From the NCBI GenBank assembly GCA_964592255.1, contig CAZQCI010000047.1:1-15279 (forward strand): a stretch of DNA of 15,279 bases, given 5' to 3'. Under the pieces are notes generated by a model. That model worked only from the letters and a program-made list of their open reading frames with translations. It did not search any database and was not told the origin of the DNA. Position numbers and translations under genes: made by a program. This document shows, piece by piece, positions 1 through 6,342 of this stretch (position 1 is its first letter; each line of letters opens with the position of its first letter). The stretch is from CAZQCI01 sp964592255. GTDB lineage: Bacteria; UBA10199; SBBF01.

Positions 1-561
1 GGTTACACTATCCAAATAGTTCCCATATAATTCATGGTACTTTTCTTTAGTGAGATAATATTTAGCTTCACTGACATAGTCTCCATCAATAAAAGCTTCG
101 TCTTTTAAAATTCCTTCAAAAGTAAAGCCACCTTTTTCGGTAATACGACGCAAATCGGTGTGAGTTTCTAAAATTTCTGCGTTCATTTTCCGACAACCCA
201 AGCGATGAAATAACAAATCGCAGATGATAATAAACGATTCGATACACCACGTCTTACTTTGATGTTGTTTATCGAGAAGAATACCGGTTTTAGCAACACC
301 GGACCGCCGCTTCACAATCATCATCGTCATCAATCCCACAGGCACTTCAGGATTATTTTTAGCAACAATGGCAAAAACGGTCACCCCACTGGACTGCATT
401 ATTTTATCGAATTGCCGGCATTGTTCCAAAGTAAGCGGGTCTTCAAATTCCCTAAAGAAATTTTTATAGTCCATATCATAAAACCACTCATAAACTTTCT
501 CACCAAAAGAAGGTTTAAAAGAAGTCAGCCTTACAAAATTTCCGTCACGAAAAGGGATCAT
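1..561 (-). CDS. GNAT-family N-acetyltransferase (RimJ/RimL-like), C-terminus cut by window edge
   Basis: Reading from the ATG at 561 down to base 1 gives 187 codons without a stop, so the gene continues off the left edge. The N-terminus MIPFRDGNFVRLTSF and the later stretch LLFHRLGCRKMNAEILETH followed by GGFTFEGILKDEAFIDG are the usual layout of RimJ/RimL-type GNAT acetyltransferases: a beta strand reading R-L, a helix ending in LGC-K, the E-x-x-N/H region, then G-F-x-x-E-G-x-x-x. These enzymes move an acetyl group from acetyl-CoA to an amino group; the substrate cannot be told here. The start overlaps the stop of lipB in an ATGA, which suggests translational coupling, and AAAGG lies six bases upstream of the ATG. 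The core acetyl-CoA loop (R/Q-x-x-G-x-G/A) is only loosely seen, around the segment GILLDKQHQSKTWCIESF, so the exact subfamily is uncertain. Confidence 0.75.
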   Translation of the reverse strand, partial: MIPFRDGNFVRLTSFKPSFGEKVYEWFYDMDYKNFFREFEDPLTLEQCRQFDKIMQSSGVTVFAIVAKNNPEVPVGLMTMMIVKRRSGVAKTGILLDKQHQSKTWCIESFIIICDLLFHRLGCRKMNAEILETHTDLRRITEKGGFTFEGILKDEAFIDGDYVSEAKYYLTKEKYHELYGNYLDSVT

Positions 562-1196
562 AAAAGACCTTTAAAAATAGATTCTAATCGATGAGCACAT
601 TCTTTTAAATGATAATCTGTATTTATTTCTTTTTTTATACTCGTCATCCCAACTTGAGCTAAACCACAGGGAGTAAACAAACTAAAGGGGCTAAGATCTC
701 CATGAACATTAAGAGAGGCTCCATGAGTCGTCACCCCTTTATGAACATGAAGTCCAATAGAAGCGATTTTATTATGACCCACCCACAAACCAGGATTTCG
801 TTCATCACGCACAGCTGCAATTCTTAGTTCGTGCAGCATCAAACGAATCCCCTCTTCCACTTTCCAAACCATTTCAGAAATTTTTAAGCCACGCTTTTCA
901 ATATCCACAATAAAATAGATCACCAATTGACCTGGCCCATGATAGGTTAATTTTCCACCTCGGTCGGTTTCGACAAAAGAAATACCTTTTTTAAACAATT
1001 CTTCCCGGCTTACCTTAAGATCCTCATGTGAAGGCCGACGTCCCATAGTAATAACGGGAGGATGTTCCAAAAATAAAATGTGATCGGGAATTTCATTTTT
1101 TAGACGTTGATCGCGCAGACGAATTTGAAGGTCGTAGGATTCTTGATAATTAAGCAAACCTAAAAATTTAAATTCAATTGGAAATTTTTGTTTCAT
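558..1196 (-). CDS. lipB: Octanoyl-[acyl carrier protein]:protein N-octanoyltransferase LipB
   Basis: Transfers octanoyl from ACP to the lipoyl domains of 2-oxoacid dehydrogenases and GcvH in the cytoplasm, the first step of lipoate synthesis. At 212 residues it has normal family length. Family motifs are all present: EHPPVITMGRR near residues 44-54, DRGGKLTYHGPGQLVIY at 78-94 with the conserved His86, NPGLWVGHNKIASIGLHV at 134-151 with the catalytic Lys143, THGASLNV at 157-164, and FTPCGL at 174-179 with the nucleophile Cys177. No strong Shine-Dalgarno is seen before the ATG, but the N-terminus matches the family, so I keep this start. It is transcribed divergently from the crotonase gene on the other strand and leads directly into the acetyltransferase gene. 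No lipA is seen in the window. Confidence 0.96.
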   Translation of the reverse strand: MKQKFPIEFKFLGLLNYQESYDLQIRLRDQRLKNEIPDHILFLEHPPVITMGRRPSHEDLKVSREELFKKGISFVETDRGGKLTYHGPGQLVIYFIVDIEKRGLKISEMVWKVEEGIRLMLHELRIAAVRDERNPGLWVGHNKIASIGLHVHKGVTTHGASLNVHGDLSPFSLFTPCGLAQVGMTSIKKEINTDYHLKECAHRLESIFKGLL

Positions 1197-1198
1197 TC

Positions 1199-1210
1199 AA
1201 CACATGTGTT
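1199..1210. promoter_or_regulatory. Perfect 12-bp palindrome next to the lipB start
   Basis: AACACATGTGTT reads the same on both strands and lies two bases upstream of the lipB start codon, in the 95-bp gap shared with the divergent crotonase gene. Its size and symmetry would suit a dimeric repressor, and at this position a bound protein would block lipB initiation. No regulator is identified, and a 12-bp palindrome may be chance. Confidence 0.25.
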
Positions 1211-1225
1211 TGATAGTTGAAAAGA

Positions 1226-1281
1226 GGTTCGACAAACTCACCGTGTCCATTCCAAGCTGAACATGGTGAGCCTGTCGAACC
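1226..1281. repeat. Imperfect inverted repeat (REP-like hairpin) between lipB and the crotonase gene
   Basis: Two 21-base arms (1226-1246 and 1261-1281) carry the core GGTTCGACA...CTCACC and its complement GGTGAG...TGTCGAACC, with about three mismatches and a loop of about 14 bases. Sequences of the type TTCGACAGGCTCACC occur as dispersed repeats in many bacterial genomes. This one fills most of the divergent promoter region. It is a different type from the GTCATTCCCGC palindromes further right. Confidence 0.7.
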
Positions 1282-1291
1282 ATAAAAAACC

Positions 1292-2080
1292 ATGAACACT
1301 CCCAACATTCTTTGCCATATCGAAAACCATATTGCCACCCTAACCTTCAATCGTCCGGAAAACCTGAACGCATTGGATGAATCCATGGGATTAGCCTTCA
1401 ACAAACTAGTAAAAGATTTGGATAAAAACAGAGATGTTCGTGTGATTGTCATCACCGGAGCAGGACGCGCTTTTTCCAGCGGGGGCAATTTAGAAATGTT
1501 GGAAAAAAAATTAGTTAAAACCAAAAGTACCAATGCCAAAGATTTGAAAAATTTCTACAAAATCTTTCTCAAAATACGGGATCTCAAAGTTCCTGTCATT
1601 GCGGCCATCAACGGCCCTGCCATCGGCGCCGGCTTTTGCTTATCGCTCGCCTGTGACCTACGCTATGCCTCCAGTACGGCTAAATTGGGCGCCAATTTTG
1701 CCAAACTGGGTCTAGCCCCGGGAATGGGCGGAACCTATTTAATCACCCGCCTTGTAGGACCAACGCGGGCTGCCGAAATCATGCTATTGGCCGAAACTCT
1801 CACGGCTGAAAAAGCCCAAAAATTTGGTTTATTAAACGATGTTGTAGAACCAGATAATCTCCTTCCTCATGTTATGGAAGTTGCTAAAACCATTGCAGCC
1901 AATGCCCCTCTTCCTGTACGCATGATTAAAAAAGGCATTCAAAAAGCCATCCATGCCTCACTGGTTCAAATGTTTGATTACGATGCCAAATCCCAGGCGG
2001 AATGTTTTGAGTCGGAAGATATTAAAGAAGGGATTCAAGCGGTGAGAGAAAAAAGAGCTGCCCAATTTTTGGGAAAATAG
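1292..2080 (+). CDS. Crotonase-superfamily protein (enoyl-CoA hydratase/isomerase-like) lacking both catalytic glutamates
   Basis: A 262-residue single-domain crotonase fold protein. It has FNRPENLNALD at 19-29, a first oxyanion-hole segment AFSSGGNL at 60-67, a second one NGPAIGAG at 107-114, and GLAPGMGGTYLITRLVG at 140-156. In canonical hydratases two Glu 20 residues apart (rat Glu144/Glu164) add water across the double bond. Here the aligned positions hold Cys116 and Phe136, while the minus-strand homologue in this window has Glu116 and Glu136 at the same numbering. CoA-thioester binding is therefore expected, but a standard hydratase reaction is doubtful; isomerase, hydrolase or another enolate chemistry is possible. 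It stands alone on the plus strand, divergent from lipB and convergent with the mutase small subunit (12 bases apart). No Shine-Dalgarno is visible upstream. Confidence 0.88.
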   Translation: MNTPNILCHIENHIATLTFNRPENLNALDESMGLAFNKLVKDLDKNRDVRVIVITGAGRAFSSGGNLEMLEKKLVKTKSTNAKDLKNFYKIFLKIRDLKVPVIAAINGPAIGAGFCLSLACDLRYASSTAKLGANFAKLGLAPGMGGTYLITRLVGPTRAAEIMLLAETLTAEKAQKFGLLNDVVEPDNLLPHVMEVAKTIAANAPLPVRMIKKGIQKAIHASLVQMFDYDAKSQAECFESEDIKEGIQAVREKRAAQFLGK

Positions 2081-2092
2081 CTATTGCATCAT

Positions 2093-2494
2093 TTACATCC
2101 GTGGCTTCACATTTTCGGCAATCCATTTGACAATATCACGTGTATCGGCACCAGGAGTGAAAATCTCGGCAACTCCTTCTTTTTTAAGGGCCGCCGCTTC
2201 ATCGGGGGGAATAATACCACCACCAAAAACCACAACATCTTCGGCTTTTTGTTCCTTGAGCAGCTTGATGACAGCAGGAAAAAGAAAATTATGAGCTCCA
2301 GACAAAATAGAAAGACCAATGGCATCTACATCTTCTTGCAATGCTGTATTGACAATCATTTCGGGTGTCTGATGCAAACCTGAGTAAATCACTTCATAAC
2401 CCGCATCACGAAGAGCACGGGCAATAATTTTAGCACCACGATCATGGCCATCAAGGCCTGGTTTACCAACAAGGATTCTAAGTTTTTTTTGCAT
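2093..2494 (-). CDS. B12-binding small subunit of a split acyl-CoA mutase (probably isobutyryl-CoA mutase)
   Basis: A 133-residue stand-alone cobalamin-binding domain that pairs with the large subunit encoded just upstream to form an adenosylcobalamin-dependent carbon-skeleton mutase. The base-off/His-on motif is GLDGHDRG at residues 13-20, giving Asp15-x-His17-x-x-Gly20, with His17 the lower cobalt ligand. GLSILSGAH near residues 60-68 is the usual S-x-L segment, and VVVFGGGIIP near residues 87-96 is the usual GG segment of the fold. Length and separation from the catalytic subunit match archaeal-type split methylmalonyl-CoA mutases and IcmB of isobutyryl-CoA mutase; the small subunit alone does not separate the two. 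The large subunit points to isobutyryl-CoA mutase. It is the last gene of the operon-like series and ends 12 bases from the convergent crotonase gene. Confidence 0.93.
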   Translation of the reverse strand: MQKKLRILVGKPGLDGHDRGAKIIARALRDAGYEVIYSGLHQTPEMIVNTALQEDVDAIGLSILSGAHNFLFPAVIKLLKEQKAEDVVVFGGGIIPPDEAAALKKEGVAEIFTPGADTRDIVKWIAENVKPRM

Positions 2495-2509
2495 GCATTT
2501 AAATTAAGG

Positions 2510-2571
2510 CCCCCTCGCTCCCTCTCTTAAAAACTTGCCGCTCTTTATGCGGTAAGAGGGGGATGGGGGGA
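2510..2571. repeat. C/G-rich inverted repeat with inner hairpin between the two mutase genes
   Basis: Outer arms of pyrimidine-rich CCCCCTCGCTCCCTCTCTTA (2510-2529) and a purine-rich partner ending GGGGGG (2553-2571) pair imperfectly, at about 75 percent. An inner hairpin, CTTGCCGC at 2534-2541 and GCGGTAAG at 2549-2556, has a 7-base loop. It occupies most of the 87-bp gap between the mutase large and small subunit genes and could act as an mRNA stability element or partial terminator that sets subunit ratio. No T-run follows on the minus strand close to the inner stem, so I do not call it a terminator. Confidence 0.55.
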
Positions 2572-2581
2572 GTTATTCAAT

Positions 2582-4279
2582 CTAAAAAATTCCGGGGTCG
2601 TGATACTCCCCAAATTCGCCTCGAAGCACTACAGCTATTTCACCAATGGTGGAATAGCTGCGGGCACAATCCATAAGATATGGAAACAAGTTATGATCCG
2701 TCTTGCACGCAGCCTGAAGCGCCGACAACGAAGATTCCACTTTTTTATTATCCCGCACTAAACGCATTTTATTTAAAGACTCAATCTGACGTTTTTCGAT
2801 AGCAGGATCAATCTTAAGTAATTCCGGCGTCGGCTCGTCTTCTAAAACAAATTCGTTCACCCCGACAACTATTTTTTCCTTCCGCTCCACTTGCTGTTGG
2901 TAGGCATGGGAAGCTTTCGCAATTTCTAATTGAGGATAACCACGTTTAATGGCCTCCACCATTCCACCCATTTTGTCGATATGGTCAATGTAGGCAAACG
3001 CTTCTTTTTCCATTTTGTTAGTGAGGGCTTCTACAAAATAAGAGCCAGCAAGAGGATCAATGGTATTAGCTACACCGGTTTCAAAAGCAAGCACCTGTTG
3101 GGTACGCAACGCAATACGGACGGCTTTTTCGGTAGGAAGAGCATACGTCTCATCCATGGAGTTGGTGTGAAGTGACTGGCAACCTCCAAGAATGGCTGAT
3201 AACGCCTGAGTAGTCGTTCGGATAATATTATTTTCAGGTTGTTGTGCGGTCAATGAACACCCAGCGGTTTGCACGTGAAATCGACATTTCATCGACTCCG
3301 CTTTCTTGGCTTTAAAACGACTCTTCATGATTTTGGCCCACATTCTACGGGCCGCACGATATTTGGCCACCTCTTCGAAAAAGTCACTGTGGGCATTGAA
3401 AAAATAAGAAAGACGTGGCGCAAAGTCATCCACTTTCAAACCACGGTCGACACACGCCTGTACGTAAGCAATACCATCAGCAATCGTAAAAGCTAATTCT
3501 TGAACAGCGGTAGAACCTGCCTCCCGGATATGGTAACCGGAAATAGAAACAGGGTTCCATTTAGGTACATGCTTGGAGCAATAATCGATCATATCCACGA
3601 CGATACGCATCGCGGGATCGGGAGGAATAAGATACGAATTTTGAGCAATATATTCCTTGAGTACATCGTTTTGGATAGTACCGCCAATTTTTTTAAGATT
3701 GCAGCCGCGCTTTTCCGCATTAGCTAGGTAAAAAGCAAGAAGAATGGAAGCCGGGCCATTCACCGTCATGGACACGGTGACCTCTTCAAGAGGAATCCCT
3801 TCAAAAAGCGTCTCCATGTCGGCAAGTGAATCAATGGCCACACCACATACACCTACTTCTCCACGAGAACGAGGTGAGTCGGAATCGTAACCCATGAGTG
3901 TTGGAAAATGAAAAGCCGTTGATAAACCCGTTTGACCGTGCGCCAGCAAATATTTAAAACGCGTGTTCGTATCGGAGGCCGTACCAAAACCGGCAAATTG
4001 CCGCATCGTCCACAAGCGTCCACGGTGCATGGTAGGATAAACTCCACGTGTAAAGGGATACTCCCCGGGGTAACCCAAATCTTTACCATAAGAATGGCCT
4101 TTGAGATTTTCGGGAGTATATAAGCGATCGATAGGCGCATCGGAGAGTGTCGTAAAACTTTTAAGACGCTCCGGTTTTTCCTTCAGCGTGCGCGCGAGAG
4201 TTGTCCTCTCCCAGTGTTTAAGGGGTGAGGATTTGCTAGAAACGCGGGGGTTTTTCAAAGATTTTTTATGAGTAGCCAT
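2582..4279 (-). CDS. Acyl-CoA mutase large (catalytic) subunit with isobutyryl-CoA mutase signature
   Basis: A 565-residue TIM-barrel subunit of the methylmalonyl-CoA mutase family. It has the substrate segment YPTM...LWTMRQFAGFG, then GTIQNDVLKEYIAQNSY, SGYHIREAGST (active-site His250), HVQTAGCSLTAQQPENN and LGGCQSLHTNSMDE. Numbered from the ATG, all substrate residues align with Propionibacterium mutase at a constant offset of 6. Two differ: Tyr89 is Phe95 and Arg207 is Gln213. Tyr89/Arg207 hold the carboxylate of methylmalonyl-CoA; Phe/Gln is the known isobutyryl-CoA mutase pair. The likely reaction is therefore isobutyryl-CoA to n-butyryl-CoA, not methylmalonyl to succinyl. AFHFPT replaces the common AFDLPT, another small oddity. 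A GTG at 4288 is in frame, but GGGAG lies eight bases before the ATG at 4279, so I prefer the ATG. The gene follows the acyl-CoA dehydrogenase gene. Confidence 0.93.
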   Translation of the reverse strand: MATHKKSLKNPRVSSKSSPLKHWERTTLARTLKEKPERLKSFTTLSDAPIDRLYTPENLKGHSYGKDLGYPGEYPFTRGVYPTMHRGRLWTMRQFAGFGTASDTNTRFKYLLAHGQTGLSTAFHFPTLMGYDSDSPRSRGEVGVCGVAIDSLADMETLFEGIPLEEVTVSMTVNGPASILLAFYLANAEKRGCNLKKIGGTIQNDVLKEYIAQNSYLIPPDPAMRIVVDMIDYCSKHVPKWNPVSISGYHIREAGSTAVQELAFTIADGIAYVQACVDRGLKVDDFAPRLSYFFNAHSDFFEEVAKYRAARRMWAKIMKSRFKAKKAESMKCRFHVQTAGCSLTAQQPENNIIRTTTQALSAILGGCQSLHTNSMDETYALPTEKAVRIALRTQQVLAFETGVANTIDPLAGSYFVEALTNKMEKEAFAYIDHIDKMGGMVEAIKRGYPQLEIAKASHAYQQQVERKEKIVVGVNEFVLEDEPTPELLKIDPAIEKRQIESLNKMRLVRDNKKVESSLSALQAACKTDHNLFPYLMDCARSYSTIGEIAVVLRGEFGEYHDPGIF

Positions 4280-4289
4280 TTTTATCACT

Positions 4290-4318
4290 CCCGCGAAGCC
4301 TCAGTGAGGCTTCGCGGG
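4290..4318. repeat. Perfect palindromic hairpin (GTCATCCCCGC family)
   Basis: CCCGCGAAGCCTCA at 4290-4303 is exactly complementary to 4305-4318. It is followed on the plus strand by GGATGAC, linking it to the other GTCATTCCCGC-type palindromes in this window. It lies between the acyl-CoA dehydrogenase and mutase genes. Its left edge on the minus strand supplies the GGGAG that I take as the ribosome binding site for the mutase large subunit. Confidence 0.75.
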
Positions 4319-4332
4319 GATGACGACTTTCC

Positions 4333-5475
4333 TTAATCCTTCAAAAGATTTCTCGCAATCACCAGGCGTTGAATTTCGGAAGTGCCTTCGTAAATTTCTG
4401 TAATACGGGCGTCACGCAACAACCGCTCCACAGGATATTCCTGACAGTAACCGTAACCTCCGTGAATTTGCACCGCCTTGTTAGTCACAAAGTTAGATGT
4501 TTCAGAAGCATACAATTTGGCTTGAGCGGCTTCCAAAGAGCACGGCTTTCCGTTGTCACGCAACCAACCTGCCTTCATCAAAAGCAAACGACTGGCTTCA
4601 ATCCGGGTGGACATATCGGCCAACATCCATTGAATGGCCTGAAAATTGGAAATAGCCTGATTAAACGCTTCACGTTCTTTGGAATATTTAAGAGCCGCTG
4701 CAAAGGCTGCCTGCGAAATCCCTAAGGCCTGAGCCGCAATCCCCATACGACCATAATCAAGCGTCTGCATAGCGATAGTAAAACCCTCACCCACTTTCCC
4801 CAACATATTTTCTTTTGGGACCACGCAATTATCCAAAACGATGCTTGAAGTGGCGGAAGCACGGATACCTAGTTTTTTTTCAACCTTACCAACAGAAAAA
4901 CCGGGAAATGTTTTTTCCACAATAAAAGCAGAAATACCTTTGTGGCGTTTTTCTTTGTCCGTCATGGCAAAAACCACCATGGCATCCGCAAAAGGGCCAC
5001 TTGTGATAAAATTTTTGGTCCCATTGAGAATATAGTTGTCGCCTTTAAGAACAGCTGTTGTCTGCTGATTGGCAGCATCGGAACCTGTGCCTGGTTCAGA
5101 TAAGCAATAAGCCCCCAATTTTTGGCCTGTAGCAAAGGGAGTAAGATATTTTTTCTTTTGCTCGTCCGTGGCAAAACGAGAAATCGGCCCGCAATAAAGG
5201 GAGTTATTCACCGACATGGTCACGCCTGTGGAGGCACAACCGGCAGAAATTTCGACAAGAGCCAGCAGATAGGTTATCATGTCCAAACCGCTACCACCCC
5301 ATTCGGTAGGAACCATCATCCCCATTAAACCTAATTCGGCCATTTTAGGAAGATGCCGCGCTACAAATTCTGCCTTAGCATCTAGTTCACCGGCTACCGG
5401 GGCAAGTTCGTTTTGGGCAAAATCACGCGCCATCTGCTGCACCATTTTTTGTTCGTCTGTTAATTGAAAATGCAT
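4333..5475 (-). CDS. Short-chain acyl-CoA dehydrogenase (butyryl-CoA dehydrogenase-like)
   Basis: FAD enzyme that oxidises an acyl-CoA to the trans-2-enoyl-CoA and passes electrons to electron transfer flavoprotein. At 380 residues it is full length. Motifs are the N-terminal helical domain (LTDEQKMVQQMARDFA), the flavin-binding YCLSEPGTGSDA at 123-134, GTKNFITSG at 152-160, and the C-terminal RDARITEIYEGTSEIQ with the catalytic base Glu363, the position used in short-chain enzymes. Long-branch enzymes such as isovaleryl-CoA dehydrogenase place the base elsewhere, so a straight short-chain substrate (butyryl-CoA) is favoured; isobutyryl-CoA cannot be excluded. AAAGGAT precedes the ATG at a suitable distance. 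It lies between the enoyl-CoA hydratase and the mutase genes, as expected if the mutase product is its substrate. No etfAB is in the window. Confidence 0.94.
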   Translation of the reverse strand: MHFQLTDEQKMVQQMARDFAQNELAPVAGELDAKAEFVARHLPKMAELGLMGMMVPTEWGGSGLDMITYLLALVEISAGCASTGVTMSVNNSLYCGPISRFATDEQKKKYLTPFATGQKLGAYCLSEPGTGSDAANQQTTAVLKGDNYILNGTKNFITSGPFADAMVVFAMTDKEKRHKGISAFIVEKTFPGFSVGKVEKKLGIRASATSSIVLDNCVVPKENMLGKVGEGFTIAMQTLDYGRMGIAAQALGISQAAFAAALKYSKEREAFNQAISNFQAIQWMLADMSTRIEASRLLLMKAGWLRDNGKPCSLEAAQAKLYASETSNFVTNKAVQIHGGYGYCQEYPVERLLRDARITEIYEGTSEIQRLVIARNLLKD

Positions 5476-5495
5476 AGAGAATATCCTTTACCTAT

Positions 5496-5527
5496 CTGGT
5501 CATTCCCGCTTTGGCGGGAATGACCAG
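5496..5527. repeat. Perfect 14-bp-stem palindrome (GTCATTCCCGC family)
   Basis: CTGGTCATTCCCGC at 5496-5509 pairs perfectly with 5514-5527 around a TTTG loop. It sits alone in the gap between the enoyl-CoA hydratase and acyl-CoA dehydrogenase genes. No T-run follows on the minus strand, so it is a repeat or mRNA-stabilising hairpin rather than a clear terminator. Confidence 0.8.
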
Positions 5528-5553
5528 TATGACATTATATAAATTAATTTTAC

Positions 5554-6342
5554 TTACTTTCCCGTAAACTTAGCTTCTCTTTTCTCAAGAAAAGCTTTAA
5601 CACCTTCTTGTTTATCTTCTGTTGAAAAAGTGATCGGAAATGTCACTGCTTCCAATTGTAAACCAGAGCTTAAAGGAAGGTCCACCCCTTCGTTAACCAC
5701 CTTTTTAGCCAAAGCCACAGCCACAGGACCTTTCTTTAAAATAGTCCCTAAAGTCTTTTTCACTTCGTCTAATAAAGCAGCCGGTTCACACACTTTATTA
5801 ACAAGTCCTAAACGCAAAGCCTCTTCAGCGCTGATGATTTGAGCCGTAAAAATCAATTCTTTGGCTTGGTTTCTTCCAATCAAACGGCTTAAGCGTTGGG
5901 TACCTCCAAAACCAGGAAAAATACCCAAATTCACTTCCGGCAATCCCAGTTTGGCATTTGTGGAGGCATAAATAAAATCAGCTGAAAGAGCCAATTCCAA
6001 ACCACCCCCTAAGGCAAAACCATTGACCGCCGCCACAACAGGGACAGAACAAGTTTCGATAGTACGCATACAGTGATGCCCTATTTCACCAAACTTCTCA
6101 GCTTGAAGTACCGTCATATTCTGCATGGCCGCAATATCAGCACCGGCCACAAAAGCTTTTTCTCCGGCACCGGTTAGAATAACAGCCGCGACATCAGAAT
6201 TATTTTTAAAAGATTCAAAGCATTGAGTGAGCTCCTTCAAGACAACGTCATTGAGAGCATTCAATGCCTTAGGGCGATTGATGCTAACAGTGGCTATTTT
6301 ATTTTCGATGGAGACCAAAATGGTTTCAAAATTAGTATTCAT
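5554..6342 (-). CDS. Enoyl-CoA hydratase (crotonase)
   Basis: Adds water to crotonyl-CoA or similar 2-enoyl-CoA to give the 3-hydroxyacyl-CoA. It has 262 residues with both oxyanion segments (AFVAGADI at 63-70 and NGFALGGG at 107-114) and both catalytic residues, Glu116 in GGGLELAL and Glu136 in LGLPEVNLG, 20 residues apart as in rat crotonase. FPGFGGTQRLSRLIG follows at 142-156. The open frame extends 41 codons further upstream to 6465, but that part lies inside the preceding gene and does not look like a crotonase N-terminus. The ATG at 6342 has AAGGA just upstream and gives MNTNFETILVSIENKIATVS, a standard start. It overlaps the end of the dehydrogenase-like gene by 11 bases, which implies coupled translation. 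Confidence 0.95.
   Translation of the reverse strand: MNTNFETILVSIENKIATVSINRPKALNALNDVVLKELTQCFESFKNNSDVAAVILTGAGEKAFVAGADIAAMQNMTVLQAEKFGEIGHHCMRTIETCSVPVVAAVNGFALGGGLELALSADFIYASTNAKLGLPEVNLGIFPGFGGTQRLSRLIGRNQAKELIFTAQIISAEEALRLGLVNKVCEPAALLDEVKKTLGTILKKGPVAVALAKKVVNEGVDLPLSSGLQLEAVTFPITFSTEDKQEGVKAFLEKREAKFTGK

Noticed and set aside
259..594. Plus-strand open frame of 111 codons
   Set aside because: It lies opposite the GNAT acetyltransferase gene, whose minus-strand translation has clear family features; this frame has none.
1226..1281. Terminator for lipB or the crotonase gene
   Set aside because: It lies upstream of both divergent genes and has no T-run on either side; it is better read as a REP-like repeat.
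1174..1539. Minus-strand frame overlapping lipB and the crotonase paralogue
   Set aside because: It covers the divergent promoter region and the antisense of a clear crotonase; the protein has no recognisable features.
3853..4140. Antisense and alternate-frame open frames within the mutase large subunit gene
   Set aside because: They are shadows of a strongly conserved coding region.
2582..4279. Plain methylmalonyl-CoA mutase call
   Set aside because: The residues that bind the methylmalonyl carboxylate (Tyr89 and Arg207 equivalents) are Phe and Gln.
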